Notes under the pieces: generated by a model | What the model saw: the letters and a program-made list of their open reading frames with translations, nothing else | Database searches by the model: none | Told to the model about the DNA's origin: nothing | Shown: positions 18,230 through 28,000 of the stretch, piece after piece | Layout: every line of letters starts with the position of its first letter | Numbering within the stretch: the stretch's first letter is position 1 | Program-made: the position numbers and the translations under genes | Origin: Mesosutterella multiformis | GTDB taxonomy: Bacteria > Pseudomonadota > Gammaproteobacteria > Burkholderiales > Burkholderiaceae_F | DNA: 64,000 nucleotides | NCBI RefSeq assembly: GCF_003402575.1 | Contig: NZ_BGZJ01000001.1 | Location: 372,001-436,000, forward strand | Reading direction: 5' to 3'

Positions 18230-21064
18230 ATGACTACTCCTCTGATGACAGAGCTCGCCAAGAGCTTCGAACCCGCTTCCATTGAAGCGCACTGGTACCC
18301 GGAATGGGAAAAGCGCGGCTACTTCCGCGCCGGACTCGATCAGAACAAGCCAAGCTTCTCGATCCAGCTCCCGCCGCCCAACATTACGGGCATCCTGCAC
18401 ATGGGGCATGCGTTCAATCAGACCGTCATGGATTCGCTCACCCGCTATCACCGCATGGCGGGCTACAACACGCTCTGGCTCCCGGGCACCGATCACGCCG
18501 GCATTTCGGCTCAGATCGTGGTCGAGCGCCAGCTTGAAAAACAGGGAATCGATCCCCACTCCCTCACCCGCGAAGAGTTCATGCAGAAAGTGCTCGAGTG
18601 GAAGGAATTCTCCGGAGGCACGATTCTGAAGCAGATGCGCCGCCTCGGCGACTCCGTGGATTGGGAGCGCACTTACTTCACGATGGATGAGAAGCTTTCG
18701 CGCGTTGTGCGGAAGACTTTCGTCCAGCTTTACCGCGAAGGCCTGATCTACAAGGGCACGCGTCTCGTGAACTGGGATCCGAAGCTGCAGTCCGCGGTGT
18801 CCGACGTCGAAGTGGAGCCTGAAGAGGAAGACGGACATCTCTGGGAAATCCGCTACCCGGCAGCCGATGGCGGAAAGGACGTCATCGTCGCGACGACCCG
18901 TCCTGAGACGCTGTTCGGCGACGAGGCGATCGCCGTGAACCCGGAAGACGAACGCTACAAGGATCTCGTCGGCCACACGGTTCATCTGCCGCTCTGCGAC
19001 CGTGAGATTCCGGTTATCGCTGACTCCTACGTGGACCGCGAATTCGGTTCCGGCTGCGTGAAGATCACCCCGGCCCACGACTTCAACGACTTTGAAGTCG
19101 GCCGCCGTCACAATCTGCGCTGCATCTCGATTCTCACGAAGGACGCGAAGATCAATGAAAACGCGCCGGCGAAGTATGTCGGCATGGACCGCTACGAAGC
19201 CCGCAAGGCCGTGCTGAAGGACCTCGAGGAGCAGGGCCTTCTCGTCGGCACGAAGGCGATCCGCCACATGGTGCCGCGCGTTCCGCGTACCGGTGAAATC
19301 GTTGAGCCGATGCTTTCCGAGCAGTGGTACATGGCGATGAGCAAGCCCGCGGGCGAAGGCTCCACCCATCCGGGCAAGAGCCTCGCCGATATCGGTCTTG
19401 AAGCGATGGAATCGGGCGATGTGAACATCTTCCCGGAACAGTGGCAGGGCGTGTACCGCCACTGGCTCACGAACATCCAGGACTGGTGCCTCTCGCGCCA
19501 GCTCCTCTGGGGCCATCAGATTCCGGCCTGGTATGACGAAGCGGGCAACTGCTACGTCGCCGAGACCGAAGCCGAGGCTCAGAAGCAGGCGGGTGAAGGC
19601 GTGAAGCTGCGCCAGGACACCGACGTGCTCGATACCTGGTTCTCGTCCGCCATGGTGCCGTTCTCCACCCTTGGCTGGCCTGACCCGCAGGGTGACGACA
19701 AGATCGCTTACGATCTCTACCTCCCCTCCTCCGTTCTTGTGACCGGCTACGACATCATCTTCTTCTGGGTCGCCCGCATGGTGATGATGACGAAGCACTT
19801 CACGGGCCGCGTGCCGTTCCATGACGTGTACATGCACGGTCTCGTGCGTGACGCCGAAGGCCACAAGATGAGCAAGAGCGAAGGCAACACGATTGACCCG
19901 CTCGACCTGATTCAGGGTATCGATATCGAAGGCCTCATCAAGAAGAACACGATGGGTCTGCGCCGTCCTGAAAAGGCTCCGAAGATCGCGGCGAAGCTCC
20001 GCAAGCAGTTCCCCGAAGGCCTGCAGGCCTACGGCGCTGACGCGCTCCGCTTCACGATGGCCGCCTACGCGACCCTCGGCCAGAATGTGAACTTCGACAC
20101 AAAGCGCTGCGAAGGTTACCGGAACTTCTGCAACAAGCTCTGGAACGCCACCCGCTTCGTGCTGATGAACGTTGAAGGCAAGGACTGCGGCTTCCAGGGC
20201 GGCGAAATGTCGCTCAACTATATTGATCAGTGGATCATCACCGAACTCTCGCGCACGATCGAAGCCGTGACGAAGGGCTTTGAGACCTATCGTCTCGACC
20301 TCGCCGCGAACGCGATCTACTCCTTCATCTGGGATGAGTTCTGCGACTGGTACCTCGAGGCCGCCAAGGTCCGTCTGAACAACGGCACCGAGGCTGAGCA
20401 GCGCGCCACGCGCCACACGCTCGCCTCCGTGCTTGAGGCGACGCTGCGTCTCGCCCACCCGATCATTCCGTTCATCACGGAAGAGCTCTGGCAGAAGGTG
20501 TCGCTCATCACCGGCAGCCGCAAGGCTGAGGATGAAGCTTCCATCATGGTCGCTCCGTACCCGAAGGCTGAAGACTTTGCCCGCAGCGACGACGCTGACC
20601 GCGCCGTGGCTGTGACGAAGAAGATGATTGAAGCCGTGCGTTCGCTCCGCAGCCAGATGATGCTGCCGCCCTCTCAGAAGGTGCCGCTCGCGATCCAGGG
20701 CCCGAAGGAGATCGCGGCCGCTGTCGCTCCGTTCCTGCAGGGTCTTGCCCGTCTTGAGTCTGTGGATCTCGTGGACAACATCGATACGCTGAATCAGGGC
20801 GCTATCGCTCCGGTCTCAATCGTTGACGACTGGCGCCTGATGCTCGTCGTGAAGATCGATGTGGCAGCTGAGCGCGCCCGACTCGAGAAGGAAATCGAGC
20901 GTCTTCAGAACGAAGTCCGCAAGTGCGAGGCAAAGCTCGGCAACGAGCGCTTCGTCTCCAAGGCTCCGGAAGCGATCGTCAATCAGGAGAAGGCGCGTCT
21001 CGCCGACTTCCAGAAAGCGCTTCAGAACAACACGGAGCAGCTCGCGAAGCTTCCCGCCGCCTGA
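18230..21064 (+). CDS. valS: Valyl-tRNA synthetase
   Basis: Class I synthetase of 944 residues. The HIGH motif appears as HMGH within [15 protein letters not shown], and the KMSKS motif as [14 protein letters not shown]. An editing domain separates the halves, followed by the anticodon-binding domain and the C-terminal coiled coil that clamps the tRNA ([18 protein letters not shown]). Followed by two hairpins, the second a good terminator. Confidence 0.98.
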   Translation: MTTPLMTELAKSFEPASIEAHWYPEWEKRGYFRAGLDQNKPSFSIQLPPPNITGILHMGHAFNQTVMDSLTRYHRMAGYNTLWLPGTDHAGISAQIVVERQLEKQGIDPHSLTREEFMQKVLEWKEFSGGTILKQMRRLGDSVDWERTYFTMDEKLSRVVRKTFVQLYREGLIYKGTRLVNWDPKLQSAVSDVEVEPEEEDGHLWEIRYPAADGGKDVIVATTRPETLFGDEAIAVNPEDERYKDLVGHTVHLPLCDREIPVIADSYVDREFGSGCVKITPAHDFNDFEVGRRHNLRCISILTKDAKINENAPAKYVGMDRYEARKAVLKDLEEQGLLVGTKAIRHMVPRVPRTGEIVEPMLSEQWYMAMSKPAGEGSTHPGKSLADIGLEAMESGDVNIFPEQWQGVYRHWLTNIQDWCLSRQLLWGHQIPAWYDEAGNCYVAETEAEAQKQAGEGVKLRQDTDVLDTWFSSAMVPFSTLGWPDPQGDDKIAYDLYLPSSVLVTGYDIIFFWVARMVMMTKHFTGRVPFHDVYMHGLVRDAEGHKMSKSEGNTIDPLDLIQGIDIEGLIKKNTMGLRRPEKAPKIAAKLRKQFPEGLQAYGADALRFTMAAYATLGQNVNFDTKRCEGYRNFCNKLWNATRFVLMNVEGKDCGFQGGEMSLNYIDQWIITELSRTIEAVTKGFETYRLDLAANAIYSFIWDEFCDWYLEAAKVRLNNGTEAEQRATRHTLASVLEATLRLAHPIIPFITEELWQKVSLITGSRKAEDEASIMVAPYPKAEDFARSDDADRAVAVTKKMIEAVRSLRSQMMLPPSQKVPLAIQGPKEIAAAVAPFLQGLARLESVDLVDNIDTLNQGAIAPVSIVDDWRLMLVVKIDVAAERARLEKEIERLQNEVRKCEAKLGNERFVSKAPEAIVNQEKARLADFQKALQNNTEQLAKLPAA

Positions 21065-21103
21065 TCGCGGTGAGTGTCTGAGGGCATGATCCCTCAGGCC
21101 GAC

Positions 21104-21141
21104 ATTCCCGGGTGAGGACTCTCCTCCCCCGGGAATTTTTT
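21104..21141 (+). terminator. Intrinsic terminator after valS
   Basis: 9-base inverted repeat (21104-21112 and 21128-21136) followed by a run of T to 21141. A second short hairpin with stem CTGAGGG lies just upstream (21078-21097). Confidence 0.8.
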
Positions 21142-21203
21142 GTCCCCCTTCAATCCGCTATGATTCAGAGCACCGGAAAAATGGATTGCGAGGTAATGAC
21201 AGC

Positions 21204-22517
21204 ATGCAGGTGAATACTCTTCTGAAGCCGACCTGGATCATCCCGATTGTCCCCGAAGGCGTTGTGCTTACAAAGCACGTGATCGCGATCGCAGATGGAA
21301 AGATCGCGGCAATCGTTCCTGAATCCGAAGCCTCTCAGTTTGAGGCGAAGGAAGTCGTGGAGCTGCCAGGCGAAATCGTGATGCCGGGTTTCGTTAACCT
21401 GCATTCGCACGCCGCCATGAATCTGCTTCGCGGCGTCGGCCCTGACCTTAGTCTGATGGACTGGCTGCAGAAAAAGGTGTGGCCGCTTGAAGGCCGCCTG
21501 ATGAGCCCGGAATTCGTGTACGAAGGCAGCCGCCTCGCCGGAGAGGAAATGGTGCAGAGCGGCGTCACCTGCACGAACGACCATTACTTCTTCCCGGTGG
21601 ACGCCGCGGCGGGGCTTCGCGAGAGCGGCATGAAGTGCGCGGTCTCCGCGTTCCTTATCGGTTTCCCCTCCGCCTGGGCGAAAACTGACGACGAATATCT
21701 GAAGAAGGCGGGGGAAGTGATTGAGCACTTCCGGGGTGACCCGATGGTGCATGTCACGGTGAGTCCGCATGCGCCTTATACCGTGTCTGACGACGCGATG
21801 AAGAAGCTCGCCGCCCTGAGTGAACGGAATAACCTCCCGATCCATATTCATGTGCAGGAAACCGAGAGCGAAGTGAGCAACTCCCTGAAGCAGTATGGGA
21901 TGCGTCCTATTGAGCGGCTGAAAAAACTCGGAATCGTGAATGAGCGCCTGATCTCAGTTCACTCCGTGCATCTTTCTGACAGCGATATCGATACACTCGC
22001 GAAAGCGGGGTCGAGCGTCTGCCACTGCCCAAGCTCCAACCTCAAACTGGCAAGCGGTTTTGCTCCTGTTGCTAAAATCATGGATGCCGGAATCAATCTC
22101 GGCATCGGCACTGACGGAGTGGCGAGCAACGACAAACTCGATATGCTTGGTGAGACACGTCTCGCCGCCCTCCTCGCCAAAGCTGTTGCCAAAGACCCCA
22201 CGGCGGCCCCGGTACACAAAATGCTGTACGCCGCGACCATGGGAGGCGCCAAAGCCTTGGGATGGGACCGGGAAATCGGCTCTCTGGAAGCAGGAAAATC
22301 CGCCGATCTCTTCAGCTGTCTCCTCGAGGAAATTACCAGTATTCCGGTACTTGAACCTGCGGCTCAGTTGCTTTACAGTGCAGGTAGGGAAAGTATCACC
22401 CACGTCTGGATCAACGGTCAGCTTGTTGTAAAAAAACAACAAAAAGCCGAGTCCTTTAGGGGGATGTCCCGTACGAAAGCACTCGACATCGCTCACACGT
22501 GGCAGAATAAGTGTTAA
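21204..22517 (+). CDS. TRZ/ATZ-family amidohydrolase, probable SAH/MTA-type deaminase
   Basis: A 437-residue metal-dependent hydrolase of the amidohydrolase superfamily. The metal ligands H67 and H69 are in LHSHAAMN, and VSPHAPYTVS, HVQETESE and GTDGVASND are the deaminase-group signatures seen in S-adenosylhomocysteine/methylthioadenosine deaminases. The exact substrate is not decidable from the sequence. The ATG at 21204 is preferred over 21186 because GAGGT lies 8 bases upstream. TRZ/ATZ-ompA-gph order is common in Burkholderiales, with ubiG usually in between; ubiG is absent here. Confidence 0.85.
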   Translation: MQVNTLLKPTWIIPIVPEGVVLTKHVIAIADGKIAAIVPESEASQFEAKEVVELPGEIVMPGFVNLHSHAAMNLLRGVGPDLSLMDWLQKKVWPLEGRLMSPEFVYEGSRLAGEEMVQSGVTCTNDHYFFPVDAAAGLRESGMKCAVSAFLIGFPSAWAKTDDEYLKKAGEVIEHFRGDPMVHVTVSPHAPYTVSDDAMKKLAALSERNNLPIHIHVQETESEVSNSLKQYGMRPIERLKKLGIVNERLISVHSVHLSDSDIDTLAKAGSSVCHCPSSNLKLASGFAPVAKIMDAGINLGIGTDGVASNDKLDMLGETRLAALLAKAVAKDPTAAPVHKMLYAATMGGAKALGWDREIGSLEAGKSADLFSCLLEEITSIPVLEPAAQLLYSAGRESITHVWINGQLVVKKQQKAESFRGMSRTKALDIAHTWQNKC

Positions 22518-22668
22518 GTTGTAGCCTGTGCGGTACACCTTTTTTCATAGAAGGCGCTTATACTTGCACAGCGTGCACGCAGTTATCAGCAGAGGGGGCG
22601 AAACCCTGCGTACTGCATTAGATAATGGTCTTCCGTAAGGGAGATCAAAAAAAAGGAAAGAGGAAAAA

Positions 22669-23406
22669 ATGAACACTTCCGCGAAGATTGGTGGCCTGCT
22701 TGCTGCCGTCATGCTCGCCGCTTCTGGCTCCGCCATGGCTGCTGAACCGGTCAATCCCTATGTCACCTCCAGCGATGGCAAGGTTGTGATGGATCCGTTC
22801 GGCCTTTGCTGGCGCACTGGCTTCTGGACTCCGGCTCTGGCCGAAGCCCTGGGCTACAACGGTGCTGGCTGCCAGTGTGATAAGGAAATCCTGAGCAAGG
22901 CCGCCTGCACGGCTCCGGCTCCTGCTGCTGCCCCGGCTCCGGCTCCTGCTGCTGCCCCGGCTCCGGCCCCGGCTCCCGCTCCGGCCCCTGTCGCTGTTGC
23001 TCCGACCAAGGAGAAGGTGACCCTCTCCGCTGACACCCTGTTCGACTTCGACAAGGCCACGCTGAAGGCCGAAGGCCGCAAGACCCTGGATGATCTCGTC
23101 TCCCGTATGGCTGGCGTTGATCTCGAGGTCGTCACCTCCACCGGCTACACCGACCGCATCGGTAAGGACGCTTACAACATGAAGCTGTCCCAGCGCCGTG
23201 CTGACGCCGTCAAGACCTACCTGGTCAACAAGGGCGTCAACGCCAACGTCATTACCGCCACCGGTAAGGGCAAGGCTGACCCGGTCGTGAACTGCCCGAA
23301 TCCTTCCAAGAAGGGCAAGATCAAGAACTTCAAGCAGCTGATCAAGTGCCTGCAGCCGAACCGTCGTGCCGTCATCGAAGTGACCGGTACCCGCGTCGCC
23401 AAGTAA
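22669..23406 (+). CDS. ompA: OmpA-family outer membrane protein without a beta-barrel
   Basis: A 245-residue envelope protein. Residues 1-25 form a signal peptide ending AMA. Next come a short cysteine-containing segment (CWRTGFW and CQCD), a 30-residue Ala-Pro linker, and a C-terminal OmpA peptidoglycan-binding domain with LFDFDKATLKAEG and LSQRRADAVKTYLV. No eight-stranded barrel is present, as in other short Burkholderiales OmpA proteins. The upstream 150 bases hold a GC-rich hairpin and an A-rich purine stretch at the ribosome site. Confidence 0.9.
   Translation: MNTSAKIGGLLAAVMLAASGSAMAAEPVNPYVTSSDGKVVMDPFGLCWRTGFWTPALAEALGYNGAGCQCDKEILSKAACTAPAPAAAPAPAPAAAPAPAPAPAPAPVAVAPTKEKVTLSADTLFDFDKATLKAEGRKTLDDLVSRMAGVDLEVVTSTGYTDRIGKDAYNMKLSQRRADAVKTYLVNKGVNANVITATGKGKADPVVNCPNPSKKGKIKNFKQLIKCLQPNRRAVIEVTGTRVAK
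22912..22959 (+). repeat. 24-base direct repeat in the ompA linker
   Basis: Two exact in-frame copies of a 24-base unit (22912-22935 and 22936-22959) encode the Ala-Pro spacer. Copy-number change would lengthen or shorten the linker by eight residues without a frameshift. Confidence 0.85.
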
Positions 23407-23444
23407 TTGAAAGCTGACTCTTAAGTCTTCGGACTAAAGAGCTG

Positions 23445-23479
23445 AACCTCGTCCGGTTTCCGGGCGAGGTTTATTTTTT
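23445..23479 (+). terminator. Intrinsic terminator after ompA
   Basis: Inverted repeat AACCTCG-CCGG with its complement (23445-23472) followed by a T-tract (23474-23479). Confidence 0.88.
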
Positions 23480-23502
23480 GTGTCTTTTCTGTGGAGCCTG
23501 CC

Positions 23503-24162
23503 GTGTCTCAGAAATCCCTCACCTCTTTCCTCTTTGATATGGACGGAACACTGGTAGATTCCGCCGCGGGGCTTGCCGGAGCCGTGAATGATGTCCGCGC
23601 TTCCTTCGGATTTCCTCCTCTCCCTGCCGCGGATTTCCGCGAAGCGGCATCAGAAGGATCCGCGGCTCTCCTTCGCGTCGGTTTCGGTGTGACGCCTGAG
23701 AATCCCCGCTACCCGTCGCTCCGGGAATCATTCTTCACGGCTTACGAGGCACGCTGCCGGAAGCCAACTCTCTTTCCAGGTGTCACGGAGCTCCTTGCCG
23801 CGATCGACCGCAAAGGGCTTGTCTGGGGCATTGTCACCAATAAGCCGCAGGAATTCGCCGAAGCGATTGCCGCTTCCACCCCCGCCATGGCGCGCTGCGC
23901 GATCGTCGTCGGCTCCCGCCCCGGCGTTCCTCTGAAACCGGCCCCTGACGGGATCCTCCGCGCCCTGAAGGAACTCGCCCTGAAGCCTGAGCAGACGCTC
24001 TACACCGGGGACGACAGACGGGATATCGAGGCCGGCAAAGCGGCCGGCACATCCACTCTCCTCGCCCTCTGGGGTTATCGCCCGAAGGACGCGGACACGT
24101 CACTCTGGGCTCCGGACTTTACGGCCTCGTCTCCTGAGGACATCATCCGGCTCCTTCCCTGA
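23503..24162 (+). CDS. gph: HAD-superfamily phosphatase, phosphoglycolate phosphatase-like
   Basis: HAD hydrolase with motif I FDMDGTLVDS, motif II IVTNKP and motif III with TGDDRRDIEAGKAAG. The cap domain type and position after ompA match Gph, which removes 2-phosphoglycolate formed during DNA repair or oxygenase side reactions. The GTG at 23503 is chosen because GGAG lies 6 bases upstream; an in-frame GTG at 23491 falls in the ompA terminator's shadow. Substrate by family resemblance only. Confidence 0.85.
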   Translation: MSQKSLTSFLFDMDGTLVDSAAGLAGAVNDVRASFGFPPLPAADFREAASEGSAALLRVGFGVTPENPRYPSLRESFFTAYEARCRKPTLFPGVTELLAAIDRKGLVWGIVTNKPQEFAEAIAASTPAMARCAIVVGSRPGVPLKPAPDGILRALKELALKPEQTLYTGDDRRDIEAGKAAGTSTLLALWGYRPKDADTSLWAPDFTASSPEDIIRLLP

Positions 24163-24215
24163 GCGCGGCCGAAAGACCGCTTTATGCCCGGCTCATAAAA
24201 AAAGTAACGCATTGA

Positions 24216-24340
24216 TATAATGCCCGTTCCTCTGGAAGCCCCCCAATAGAGGGGCCGGATGGCGCTCTCCCGTCCCGGCCGCCTTCTTCCGGTCTTCTTT
24301 CTGCCATCGAACCATCGCGGCCTTCGCCGCGGGAAAACTC
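24216..24340 (+). promoter_or_regulatory. Promoter -10 and structured leader of the small membrane protein gene
   Basis: A perfect TATAAT (24216-24221) with a poor -35 lies 120 bases upstream of the ATG. The leader contains a CCCC/GGGG hairpin and, directly before the ribosome site, CGCGGC-cttc-GCCGCG, which could limit access of the ribosome. A regulatory role is inferred. Confidence 0.45.
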
Positions 24341-24751
24341 ATGAAAACTCAGAACCCCCCGATGACACTCTCCTACAAACTGATTCTTACCCTTTTCTCG
24401 GCCGCCTTTGCCGCGTCCCTGATCGCCTGCTTCTTCCGCTTCCCGGCTACGGCCGGCGGCATTGAGGGAGTCGCGGTCTGGCTGCTTTATCTTCTCTACA
24501 TGGTGATCGCGGTCGCCCGCCAGGCAAACCGCCTGATCATCCGCACGCTGCTCGTTCTGATGACCGCAAACGTGGCGCTGGCCGCGGTGCTTCTCATCTA
24601 TCTCGCGCTCCGTCCCGCCGCCAACCCCTGCCCTCTTGTGCTGGGACCGCTCGGTCTCCTCACGCTCGCCGCGGACTTCACCTTCCATATCTGCCTCTAT
24701 AAATTCTTCAGTTTCCACGAGGCGCTTCGGAACGGCAAACGCGAAATCTGA
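24341..24751 (+). CDS. Small integral membrane protein, unknown function
   Basis: I do not recognise this 136-residue protein. It has about four hydrophobic segments (roughly residues 10-32, 38-58, 66-90 and 96-120) and a basic C-terminal tail ending NGKREI, so it is probably an inner membrane protein with cytoplasmic ends. The overlapping minus-strand frame (24182-24763) is highly charged and low-complexity and is taken as a shadow. A second in-frame ATG at 24362 is possible. Confidence 0.7.
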   Translation: MKTQNPPMTLSYKLILTLFSAAFAASLIACFFRFPATAGGIEGVAVWLLYLLYMVIAVARQANRLIIRTLLVLMTANVALAAVLLIYLALRPAANPCPLVLGPLGLLTLAADFTFHICLYKFFSFHEALRNGKREI

Positions 24752-24824
24752 CACGGAAATCATTTCCTCACATATCGTTACTTCGTACGCTATTTAAGAA
24801 CTTCTTATTTTCGGTTAATACTCG

Positions 24825-24860
24825 AAAAAGCCCTCGTCTGACAGGATGCAGGGCTTTTTT
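24825..24860 (+). terminator. Intrinsic terminator
   Basis: Stem AAAAAGCCCT (24825-24834) pairs with AGGGCTTTTT at 24850-24859, with an inner partial stem and a T-tract to 24860. It ends the transcript of the membrane protein gene. Confidence 0.8.
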
Positions 24861-25080
24861 CATGGTGTGATCCAGTACCTGGATAAGAGCACCGGAAAGA
24901 CTTTTTGCCTACTCACACGAACTGACTCTTCACTCTTTATCTCCTTCTATTTCTTTCTTTTCTGCTCTCAGAATGGGTTATTTTGGTTTAAATCTATTAG
25001 ACTGATCTCAGTCATAGTTGGAGAGTTCTGACCCACGCGCTGTCACGAGCCTGCGCGCCGACAGAAAAAAGAAGGATCAA
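24861..25080. other. AT-rich intergenic region upstream of the DUF748 gene
   Basis: About 220 bases without a credible gene, much richer in A/T than the surroundings. It contains a perfect inverted repeat GACTGA-tc-TCAGTC near 25000-25014 that could be an operator. The promoter of the next gene is probably here, but no clear -35/-10 pair is seen. Confidence 0.5.
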
Positions 25081-28000
25081 ATGATGAAGCTCAACCGTCT
25101 TTCCAAGGTTGCAATCGGCGTCGCCGCGGCCTGCGGCGTTTATTCTGCGATCGGTTTCTGGGGTGTTTCCGCGGGACTCAAATGGGCGGCTTCTAGTCCG
25201 GTGTCCGACATTCTTGGGCGCAAGGTTTCGATCCAGGAAGTGAAGTTCAACCCGTGGACTCTGGAGCTCTCGGCTAAGGGAGTGGAGATGGCGGGGCGTG
25301 ACGCCTCGGATCAGCCCGTCTCAATCGGAAGTCTCTACACGAATATGGCGGGCTTCTCTTCACTCACGCGCTTCGGCGTCGTGCTCGATGAGCTGAAGGT
25401 TGATCACGTGAGCGGGCTGCTCTCGATTGATGAAAACGGAAAGACGAATTTCCAGGACATCATCGATAACATCAACCGCCGCTTCCCGCCGACGGAAGAA
25501 AAAAGCAAGGAACCCTTCCGCTTCAGTCTCAACAATATTTCTCTCACGAATTCAGACTTCCACATCGTGGTTCCGTCGCATCACGTGGATGAGAAACTGA
25601 CTGAAATCAATCTCGGTCTTCCCTTCATCGGGTCTATCGGCACGGACCGCGATATCTACGTGAAGCCCGAACTCACGCTGAAAGACAATGGGACGCCGTT
25701 TGAGCTGCATGGCGAATCTCTTCCCTTCAAGAACACGAAGGCGACCCGGGTGCATCTCGCGCTCGACGGCTACGATCTGCCGCACCTCGGTGCCATGCTG
25801 CCGCTGGATATGGATGTCACCTCCGGCACTCTGAAACTGAATGCCGACATTACGTTTGCCCAGGGCGTGGATGGAGGAAAGAACACGATCCTCGTCGACT
25901 TCACGGGAAACGCGGATGACTTCGCAGCCGCTATGCGGGGTTCTGAAGCCAAGACGAACGCGATTGCCTTCAAGAGCCTCAAGATCGATCAGGGATCGGT
26001 CGATGTGATCGGCCGCACGGCAACCGTAAACGGCATCACGCTTGAAAGCCCCACGATCGCGCTTGAGCGGCTTGCTGACGGATCAATCGCCTGGGCGAAG
26101 GTAGCGGGAACGTCAGATAAAGCGGAGCCGCCCAAGACGGATGACGCAAAGGCGGATGAAAAGAAGCCTGAGGACACCACGCCCGCTTTCGCCTGGACCG
26201 TGAAGAACGCCGCCATCACTGACGGTACGCTCCGGTTCATTGACCACGCGGCGCATGACGCCCGGATCGACGCCTCAGCTCTCAATGCCACCGCTGAAAA
26301 TGTCACGATGATCCCGGGGCAGACCACGAACTTTGATCTCTCTGCGAAGATTCTCGACGGCAGCCTGAAGACGAACGGCAGCCTCGATATCAGCGCTCTG
26401 AAGGGAAAGGCCTCGGTTGACGCCCAGAACCTGAACCTCGACCGGATCTCAGGCTACGCGGAACTCGCCGGTCTCACGATCGCGAGCCGAGCGACCGCGA
26501 AGGTCGATGCCGAGTATTCGCTGATGGAAGAAAAGCCCTCGGTGAGTGCCGGCGGCACACTGAATCTGAAGAATTTCGCGCTGACGAAGAAGGGGGAGAG
26601 CCCGCTCTCCGTCAAGGCGGATAACGCCCGGGCTGAAAGCTTCAAAGCACTCTACGACGGTGATGTATCGCTTGACCTTGGGAAGCTCGCGCTCGCGAAA
26701 CCCGCGGTGGAACTCCCGAAGAGCTCCTTCAGCGCGGGTTTCGGCGGAATCGACGCGCAGAATTTCTCGCTTGGCTGGAAGGGCAAAGATGAGGCGCTCA
26801 GCCTCGGTGCCCGGACGCTCGCGCTCGCCACTCCGGAAATTCACGCCGGCAGCTTCTCCGGCAAAGCGGGCCGCCTCTCCGGAAACACGGTAAAGGTCGG
26901 CTGGAACGGCAAACAGGATACCGTGACATTTGACGGCGGCAAGGTCCGTGCGGAAAAGACTGACCTCACGGCCGGAAACTTCAAGAGCACCATCACGGAT
27001 TCGAACGCTGCGAAACTCGCGGTCAACTGGAACGGAAAGAAAGAACTGCTTGGTGTGACATCTCAGACCACTGGACTCGCCGGGATCGACTTCAAGGCTG
27101 ATCCGGTGACAGGCGGTTCCACCGCTGTGAACGCCCAGGCACTGTCGCTCAGCGTTGTCACCCGTGAGGACGGCGGCGTCTCCGTGAAAGCGGCTGACGT
27201 GAATTCCAAAGGCACCCGGCTTCAGGTCGCCGGCGGCACTCCTGTGAAACTCGCCGTCGGCACGCTTGACGTTAAGAAGAGCGCGCTGGATATCAAGAAA
27301 GCGCTTGCCTTCACGGGATCCAGCGTTTCTGCGGGGGACATTCAAAGCACGGTCGACCTTCTTAACTTCAATACGGGCCACGCTGACATCAACTCCATCA
27401 GCTTCACGCGTGACTCCGACATGAGTCTCAAGGTCGCGAGCGCGAACCTCAGCAAGGCGCAGGTGATTTCGCCTGTGAACGCCGCAAAGGTGTCGACGCT
27501 TTCGGACACCGTCTCCGCGTCGAATCTCGACTGGAAGAGCGGCGCGTCCGGCCACGCCAATCTCGCCTTTCTCAATATCAACTCCACCGCCTTTGAAATC
27601 TCAGGCGGCAAGTCGAAGTTCGGCCGCGTGGACCGCACGACGGTAACAGGCGTCGAAGCACCGGCTACCGGCACCATCCGGGTCTCCGCAGTTGAGATCG
27701 CAAAGCCCCGCATGATGCTCTCGCGTGACGCGAAGGGGAACCTGGATATCGATCCGCTCCTCGGAAAGCGGAAGGCTGCCACTGAAGCGAAGAAAGTACA
27801 GGCTGTGGTGAAGCAGAAGGTGGAGGAAGCAAAGAAGAAGGCCGGTGTTTCCGCCTCGCAGCCGATCCGTATCGGCGAATTCCGCGTGACCGACGGGGGC
27901 TTCTCCTTTGTCGACAATTCGATCAAGCCTGCCGGCCAGTTCCGGTTCGCCGATCTCAATACCACAGTGAAACCGGTCGCGATCGGAGGCGAAAACACGC

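Noticed and set aside
18194-20458. A 754-codon open frame antisense to valS
   Set aside because: It is rich in His, Arg, Glu and Val as mirrored codons of a GC-rich gene give, has no ribosome site or family signature, and lies opposite an unmistakable valS.
24182-24763. Minus-strand frame opposite the small membrane protein
   Set aside because: Charged, Gly/Glu/Arg-rich low-complexity product without a family; the plus strand encodes a coherent membrane protein.
24846-25031. 61-codon frame after the terminator at 24.85 kb
   Set aside because: It begins inside a transcription terminator and has no ribosome site.
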